This document shows positions 58,712 to 64,000 of a stretch of DNA of 64,000 nt, in pieces. Origin of the DNA: Nakaseomyces glabratus. Taxonomy: Eukaryota; Ascomycota; Saccharomycetes; Saccharomycetales; Saccharomycetaceae. Each line of letters begins with the position of its first letter. The first letter of the stretch is position 1. The DNA lies in assembly GCF_010111755.1 (NCBI RefSeq), contig NC_088957.1, positions 744,001 to 808,000 of the forward strand. Reading direction: 5' to 3'. The notes under the pieces were generated by a model. It had not been told where the DNA came from and made no database searches. It saw only the letters and a list, made by a program, of their open reading frames with translations. Position numbers and translations under genes: made by a program.

Positions 58712-61381
58712 CTAGGCTCTCCAGTATTGGGCTAAGTTGTGGAGGTGGTCAATGACGATTGGTAGTAATGCGTTTACGCTATCATTGATCAGTGTTTGGA
58801 AATGAATAGTAGCTTCTTCTTCGGTTAAATCGAGATTGAATCTTTCCTTCACCTTCATAATAGAGCCTTCGGGATCCACTCGGATGTCTGGGATGTTTGA
58901 TGTTTTCATTAGCTCAAATAGGTTTAGAATCAGACCAGCGTTTCTTCTTAGAATGGAGTAGGCCACAAAGCAGTAACTTCTAAACTTATTGTAATTTGAA
59001 GAGTCAGTACCGCCGAATGCCTCGATTATCTGTGGTGGTAACTTCATTAATGGTGGAAATGGCTTAGGGTCCTGCCCTAATATGTAACCAAAATCAGCAT
59101 GGAAGAACTGGCCACCTTCCGTTATTAGTAAGTTATCCAAGTGTCTGTCTCCTACACCCAGTAAATATGTAATAACACAATAGCCGGCACATGATTTTAC
59201 GAAATTGTCTATGACCCAGCTTTTTACTCCCAGTTCTTCATCTTTGTCTGGATGGTGTGCTCTGAAAAACGGTAGGATACCATGATATTTGTTTAAAATA
59301 TCAGCCATTGTTAAATTTGGGATAAATTGAATGGCACCTTCCTCGAGACCAGTTGCTAGAATAGTATATGGAAGAAGTTTCAAGTCAACATTTTCATTTT
59401 TCAATAACTCGTTCATTAAACTAATTATCTGTACTACAAGTTGATCTTGTCTTAAATCATCACCAACTTTATACATAAGCGGGTAAACGCCACCATTTTC
59501 TGTATGAAAAGTAATCATCAAAGGAGATAAAGAACTCTTGAACACATTACATTGGTCTATCATGACATCATTAAGAACAATATCTGGATCTAACGGAAGT
59601 TTTACTAATCTCTTTTTCAGGTAAGGTCTTACCTTTGTACTCAATAAAGTTTGCAACAATTCCTTTTTCTTTGAAACAGTGTCTTTAAGACTCTTAATCT
59701 CTTCACAACAGTTTCTGAGTAACGTTAGTAGCTTAACCTGTTTCTCGATTTCGTTTCTGTCATTGCTGTTCAAACGGCTTAGAAAGGATTCTAATATTTG
59801 GTTGAGAAATGGTTGATCGTACGACTCAGATGTAATATACCAGTAAAAGTAGTTCCCAAGTCTTTTGTTTACTAGAGCTCTTCTAATTAAGAATTCAGCT
59901 AATGGGGATATAACGACAGGCAACTCTTCTATTTGTGAATCATCTTCCGAATGGATAGAATGTATAAATTTCGGATTGTTATTTTCAATGTGGGAATTCA
60001 TAATATTTTGACTCTCTGATCGTTGTGTATTCCTGGTTTTCATCATTTGTGAACTAGATGAAAAATCTACGACGGTGAACTTACTATTAGAAGTATCCGA
60101 AAATGTATTGAGGTTCTCAAAACAAACCGCTTGGACTAATTGTAATAGGTACAGTTCCAGCTCTTTATCAGAAGCTTTTTTAAGTCTATTCACAGCATAT
60201 GTACGTACAGCCAAATTTCTGTACTTATGTCCCAAGAGACCTAATGCGTCATCAATATCGATTTCGGCCCAGCCGTCCATCATTTCTAAGACTTCAGTTC
60301 TTTCTGTTTCGTCTTTTAAGTTTGTGCTTTGCAGGAGTTTTGTCAAGGCCTTTTTGTTATTTTGTAAGTAATACCTGTACTTCCATATGGATCCCTTCTC
60401 GTGTGCACTTAATCTCTTCCCTGGCGGGTAGTCTATAATTTTTTTTAAGTAGTCCCTTTTCTTGGCATCAGGTTTGACATGTTTATCAGATGTATTATGC
60501 TTCGATGCTCTTTCAAGTTTTCTGAATTTTTCTTCTATTGGGTCATTATTGAATTGGTCAGGATCATAGAATTTTAACGTCGAGTTATATTTATTTCCCA
60601 TTGGTATTTTCAGCTTAGGATCTACTGAAGTAACCGCAGTGTTGTTACTAGTGGAATGATCAACTGAGAACGCACTAGCTGCATCGAAATTGCTTAAAGT
60701 TGGGATATTCTTTTGGATATCTTCACGAGGTTTCTCTGTGTAAATTATTGGTAACTCAATTACTGGAAATTGTATAGTCAACATGAAAGTATCCAAGGGT
60801 AAATCTATCTTTTCGTACTCCTTATATAGTTTCTTTAATACTAGTTCGTCTATCCATTCTTTCTTAGCGTAATCGCCATAAAAGTATTTATTGATAGTTT
60901 CCAAAGTTTTAACGGTCTCGATGGATGGTTTGCCTTGTTTTGTAAATTTGATTGCTTCAATACCTCTTTTTAATGTAAAATCAAGGTCTTTGAAAATTGG
61001 AGTGGTGATTGTCTTAAATGGAATCCTTCGTTGGCCATTAAACTCCCACAACACAATTCGGAGTTTGCAAGCAGGTGTCAAATGTCTTACGCTCACCGGT
61101 AATGTTACCCATTGATCCCAATTTCTGCCGTATCGAAAAGGCACATAAGGCGCAAAAACTGGGACGGTAACATCTCCCAGAGTCAGTTCATCATACACCT
61201 GTACTGAAACCAGCATATCACTGAAAATTTTGACATTAGACATCGTCAAACTCAATTGAGGGTCTATTAGCTTCTCAGAAGCCCTCAATTGGCGCTTCTT
61301 TCCCTTCAGGGACAGAATTTTTATCTGTAACGGCACATCTATATTTTCCGAGACATAGAAAGATACACTCTTCCCACTCAT
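58712..61381 (-). CDS. VPS34: Phosphatidylinositol 3-kinase Vps34
   Basis: An 889-residue class III PI3-kinase that makes PI3P for vacuolar sorting and autophagy, working with Vps15. An N-terminal C2 domain (about 25-185) precedes a helical PIK domain (about 320-560) and the lipid kinase domain. In the kinase, the ATP-binding lysine region is YPLMYKVGDDLRQDQ (about 633-647), the catalytic loop GDRHLDNLLI (about 743-752) and the metal-binding DFGYILG (about 762-768). The C-terminal amphipathic helix (NLAQYWRA) is intact. Length is near S. cerevisiae Vps34 (875). Confidence 0.97.
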   Translation of the reverse strand: MSGKSVSFYVSENIDVPLQIKILSLKGKKRQLRASEKLIDPQLSLTMSNVKIFSDMLVSVQVYDELTLGDVTVPVFAPYVPFRYGRNWDQWVTLPVSVRHLTPACKLRIVLWEFNGQRRIPFKTITTPIFKDLDFTLKRGIEAIKFTKQGKPSIETVKTLETINKYFYGDYAKKEWIDELVLKKLYKEYEKIDLPLDTFMLTIQFPVIELPIIYTEKPREDIQKNIPTLSNFDAASAFSVDHSTSNNTAVTSVDPKLKIPMGNKYNSTLKFYDPDQFNNDPIEEKFRKLERASKHNTSDKHVKPDAKKRDYLKKIIDYPPGKRLSAHEKGSIWKYRYYLQNNKKALTKLLQSTNLKDETERTEVLEMMDGWAEIDIDDALGLLGHKYRNLAVRTYAVNRLKKASDKELELYLLQLVQAVCFENLNTFSDTSNSKFTVVDFSSSSQMMKTRNTQRSESQNIMNSHIENNNPKFIHSIHSEDDSQIEELPVVISPLAEFLIRRALVNKRLGNYFYWYITSESYDQPFLNQILESFLSRLNSNDRNEIEKQVKLLTLLRNCCEEIKSLKDTVSKKKELLQTLLSTKVRPYLKKRLVKLPLDPDIVLNDVMIDQCNVFKSSLSPLMITFHTENGGVYPLMYKVGDDLRQDQLVVQIISLMNELLKNENVDLKLLPYTILATGLEEGAIQFIPNLTMADILNKYHGILPFFRAHHPDKDEELGVKSWVIDNFVKSCAGYCVITYLLGVGDRHLDNLLITEGGQFFHADFGYILGQDPKPFPPLMKLPPQIIEAFGGTDSSNYNKFRSYCFVAYSILRRNAGLILNLFELMKTSNIPDIRVDPEGSIMKVKERFNLDLTEEEATIHFQTLINDSVNALLPIVIDHLHNLAQYWRA

Positions 61382-62180
61382 GATTCCAAAGTACAGTCCA
61401 CAAATAATTTGCAGGGAACCCTTAATCCTGCTAAACCACTATGGTCGATTCTCCCCCAATTTTTCCTTCCACCACCTGTTTAGACAATGTTTTCACTGTA
61501 TACACACTAGCACAGCTCGCTCCCTCTTTGGTAATGGTAATGTGAACAGATGTATAATAAGCGCCAGCCTTCTCCATTGCAAAGTAGTAAAGCTTCGATC
61601 AGCGATGAACACTTTGGCTTTATAACGCTTCCGTATTTATGTAACCTTGAACGATTATATGAGTTTTGGCTGAAATATTTCGCTTCAAAATTCCAAGAAC
61701 TGGCAATTCAATCAGGATAAAGGCTAAACATATGGGCAAACAGTTATGAGTATAAACGGGTTAATCTGCGTGTAGATTTATGAGTATAGCGTTACTATAA
61801 AAAAGGGCATACAATAATCTAAGGTGATTAGCAAGATCTGTCTTTGAAGAGTATTTTTCTCTGTACATTTTTAGCCTTGAAATACTGAATAAAACTTGCA
61901 TTTGTGCTAAAAATAAAACCACCAGACTAGGATTTGGGGATTACCTAGCATCGAGGATCAATTTATAAATAATTGAAATCTGCATTTCCCGGACTTGTGT
62001 TCGCCGTTTGTGCAGTAGTTTTTTTTATTGTTTTTGTGTGCATATTAGTACTCAAAAATACTCTTTCGTAGTTTCTTCAAGCCAAGAAGACAGAACAATC
62101 TTTCCGTGAGTGCTTTACACGTTTCCCTATCTGTCAATTACCAGATTTGGGTTTAATCTGCACTATATTTGTTGAAGGAA
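61382..62180. other. VPS34-REF2 divergent promoter interval
   Basis: About 800 bp between divergent genes. The VPS34 end has a pyrimidine-rich stretch, and the REF2 end has T-rich tracts (62020-62035). No PAC, MCB or Rap1-type site was noticed, and no ORF with family resemblance. This is a junction between S. cerevisiae chromosome XII and IV genes. Confidence 0.5.
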
Positions 62181-63536
62181 ATGAGCATGGAGACCGCAAC
62201 ACAGGTCAATGTCGACCATGCGTTGCCGATATCGAAGATCGAACAAATAAAGGCGGATCTGAGGGACTACTATGGAGTTAAGGAACTTTCAGAGGAGCAA
62301 TCCGAGTCTATCAATCAGCACATCAATATACTTGATGCTGCTTTGATGCAGTTTATGAGTGATAATCACACTTTGGAGAAGAAGCATGCAGATACTCAAG
62401 ATGTCAATTTAAATCTGTATCATGGTCTGAAAAGGATGTATAACGACCTATTGCATGAGTTAGGCCGAGTTAAAGAGGAAAAAACTAACACCGAAACTAC
62501 AGATCGCAACAATCCTTTGGAATACATGGCTGATGAATTACCTTACCAACAGACCGCACAACGGAAGGCATATATTGACTCACTTATTATGAAAGATGAT
62601 TACGATGAGCAACTAAAAAGAGAAGGTACAAAGTTTCTTGATGTAATGGCACAACTCTCTGTTCTTGATTCCTCCATCGAAGAAAATACAAAATCATACG
62701 GTATGCTAGTACGCAAGCTAGGTTTTACTTTACAAGATCTCGATGAAAGGATACGAAATGGCTCGAAAGCGTTAGAAACAGATGACAAGATTGATAAGCC
62801 AATAGATGAAAACAATGAAGATGATTCGAAAGCTGAGTCAAAAGAGGATGCTAAGAAAAAAATATCATTTTCCAAATATTTGAAAAAAGATGAAACTACC
62901 AAACGATCAAGAAATGATGAACTAAATGAAGAATCAGAGCAAAATAAAAAGTTGAAAGTAGATGACGATAACGGTTATGATAACAATGAAAATATAAATA
63001 ATGGTCTAAGACCCATTCTCAAGAAACGGGAAAATAACAAATCAAAATCAAAATCTTCCGGTATCAAATTCCAAACAGAGTCAGCACTTGTAACAATATA
63101 TGGTGATGGTTTACCGCAAGATGGTTTAACAGTATCACCAGAAGAACTTAAGAAAATATTGAAGCCATTTAAACCAGGACAACCGAGGGAATTTCCTCTG
63201 GTTGATAATTTACCAAACGTTATTAAGGTACCGAAATTAGACCTACGTTTCGATGAGAATGTGAATAGTTCTGATATTTCAGAACTAAAAGGTGGCCCTG
63301 TACCTTGTGGGACAAGGACGCCCCTTACTTGTAGAATAAATTTTAATAGGTATAGTGCAGACTTAGAAAAACCTGCCAGAGAACCTGTCAACTTAGATGA
63401 TGGAGATTCGTCAAAACCTATTATTGCAAGAGCCTTCGGCCAGAATAAACTGCTCTTGAGAAAAGACAGAGGTGGATTGCCCTATAGAAGAGTTCCTGAT
63501 GTAGTCAGAAACAACTACCCTATAAGGCCAAGGTAG
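62181..63536 (+). CDS. REF2: Ref2, APT/CPF subunit in RNA 3'-end formation
   Basis: A 451-residue RNA-binding protein of the APT part of the cleavage and polyadenylation factor. In S. cerevisiae it bridges the phosphatase Glc7 and aids snoRNA termination. Similarity is clear at the N terminus (the helical HALPISKIEQIKADL to SYGMLVRKLGF region, about 15-180), at KKISFSKYLKKDE, and above all at the C terminus: IYGDGLPQDGLTVSPEELKKILKPFKPG, then GGPVPCGTRTPL, and the final LLLRKDRGGLPYRRVPDV. GIKF before the YGDG segment is a possible Glc7-docking motif. The linker (about 195-300) is basic and disordered. It is shorter than S. cerevisiae (533). The frame reaches a TTG at 62169; the first ATG is 62181. 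Confidence 0.9.
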   Translation: MSMETATQVNVDHALPISKIEQIKADLRDYYGVKELSEEQSESINQHINILDAALMQFMSDNHTLEKKHADTQDVNLNLYHGLKRMYNDLLHELGRVKEEKTNTETTDRNNPLEYMADELPYQQTAQRKAYIDSLIMKDDYDEQLKREGTKFLDVMAQLSVLDSSIEENTKSYGMLVRKLGFTLQDLDERIRNGSKALETDDKIDKPIDENNEDDSKAESKEDAKKKISFSKYLKKDETTKRSRNDELNEESEQNKKLKVDDDNGYDNNENINNGLRPILKKRENNKSKSKSSGIKFQTESALVTIYGDGLPQDGLTVSPEELKKILKPFKPGQPREFPLVDNLPNVIKVPKLDLRFDENVNSSDISELKGGPVPCGTRTPLTCRINFNRYSADLEKPAREPVNLDDGDSSKPIIARAFGQNKLLLRKDRGGLPYRRVPDVVRNNYPIRPR

Positions 63537-63976
63537 CTACTGTAATAATGAAACCCAGCGTAATGGCTTTTTTATTCTTTTCATTCCAATTTTGAGAATA
63601 ACTCATTTATAAGCCTGCTTTGCATCAATAGTTATATCATTAAGTACTTTCTACTAGACCAAGTCCATTAAAAGCGTGCATTTTGAGTAAAGTGTAGTAC
63701 GTTGCCCCTTGGTTCCTAGTATATGTAGATGTCATAATAATCAAGAATACTGATCACAACATGTTTATTTCTCATAACTCAATAAATTATGCAGTGTAGA
63801 TGATATTACGGTTGCATTTCTACGATTCGCAAATTAGACCAAAATATAAAATATCGACCCAAGAGCGTAATTTTATAAATATGTGTCCAATAGCTAGTTT
63901 CCATACTAATATATGGTAACATATATAAAAACCTAGGAATCAATTGATAGATATACTAGCTTTTCGAATCAAAACT
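63537..63976. other. Spacer after REF2
   Basis: About 440 bp of AT-rich DNA holding the REF2 3' end and the promoter of the gene that starts at 63977. A TATATAAAA box at 63922-63930 lies about 50 bp before that start. Nothing else is seen. Confidence 0.5.
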
Positions 63977-64000
63977 ATGGCGCTGTTCAAGAGACTCTGC
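63977..64000 (+). CDS. Start of an unidentified gene, cut by the right edge
   Basis: An ATG at 63977 opens a frame (MALFKRLC) that runs off the window. A TATATAAAA box lies about 50 bp upstream, which supports a real start. Eight residues are too few to name it. By S. cerevisiae order a neighbour of REF2 or VPS34 would be expected, but none that I can recall begins this way. Confidence 0.35.

Overview
The window is nuclear DNA of a budding yeast of the family Saccharomycetaceae. Genes are compact and, as far as I can see, intronless. They use the standard code. Nearly every one has a recognisable Saccharomyces cerevisiae counterpart, and short runs keep the S. cerevisiae order. The gene mixture points to a lineage that passed through the yeast whole-genome duplication and then lost duplicates independently. 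For example, CCT6 and REF2 (a chromosome IV pair in S. cerevisiae) are interleaved with GPN3, ARV1, CSC1 and VPS34 (a chromosome XII run), while SLY1, RVB1, HST4, NUP42 and MSS116 are absent from between them. A Nakaseomyces/Candida glabrata-type or related genome would fit, but I cannot fix the species from sequence alone.

Layout. 1-5390: YPT52 (cut by the left edge), a 1.9 kb gene-free stretch, MIC60 and HEL1. 5705-18557: TEL2, MDR1, PCP1, GTF1, NOP7, SRB5, VMA21 and VOA1, the same order as S. cerevisiae chromosome VII. 18898-25823: ARC35, MRPS12, RSM19, DBP6 and ZRG17, as on chromosome XIV. 26510-45374: ILT1, RLI1, UBC13, DNF2, a GIS1/RPH1-like gene, MSH6 and GRX3, as on chromosome IV. 46142-63536: RPS31, UPS2, ERF2, CDD1, MAP1, a small ORF, CCT6, GPN3, ARV1, CSC1, VPS34 and REF2, interleaved from chromosomes XII and IV. 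A last gene begins at 63977 and runs off the right edge.

Functional themes. These are housekeeping genes: mitochondrial structure, translation and lipid transfer (MIC60, PCP1, GTF1, MRPS12, RSM19, UPS2), ribosome biogenesis and translation (NOP7, DBP6, RLI1, RPS31), V-ATPase assembly (VMA21, VOA1), membrane traffic and lipid handling (YPT52, MDR1, DNF2, ARV1, VPS34, ERF2), DNA repair (UBC13, MSH6), protein folding and processing (CCT6, MAP1), and nuclear RNA or polymerase functions (SRB5, GPN3, REF2, TEL2). Several promoters carry PAC (GCGATGAG) and RRPE (TGAAAAWTTTTT) elements, strongest at NOP7 and DBP6. MCB elements precede MSH6 and a Rap1-type site precedes RPS31.

Most interesting points. 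(1) The TEL2-MDR1 interval has four Tbf1-type motifs around a minus-strand segment that folds into hairpins and ends in an ACA box, so it may hide an H/ACA-type non-coding RNA gene. (2) The GIS1/RPH1-like protein keeps its zinc ligands and DNA-binding fingers but has lost the two iron-binding histidines of the JmjC domain. (3) Five CCGWCGG motifs lie upstream of ILT1. (4) Two unusual simple-repeat tracts flank UPS2, inside a GC-rich island spanning GRX3 to CDD1. (5) Two small ORFs, of 56 and 58 codons, may be overlooked genes.
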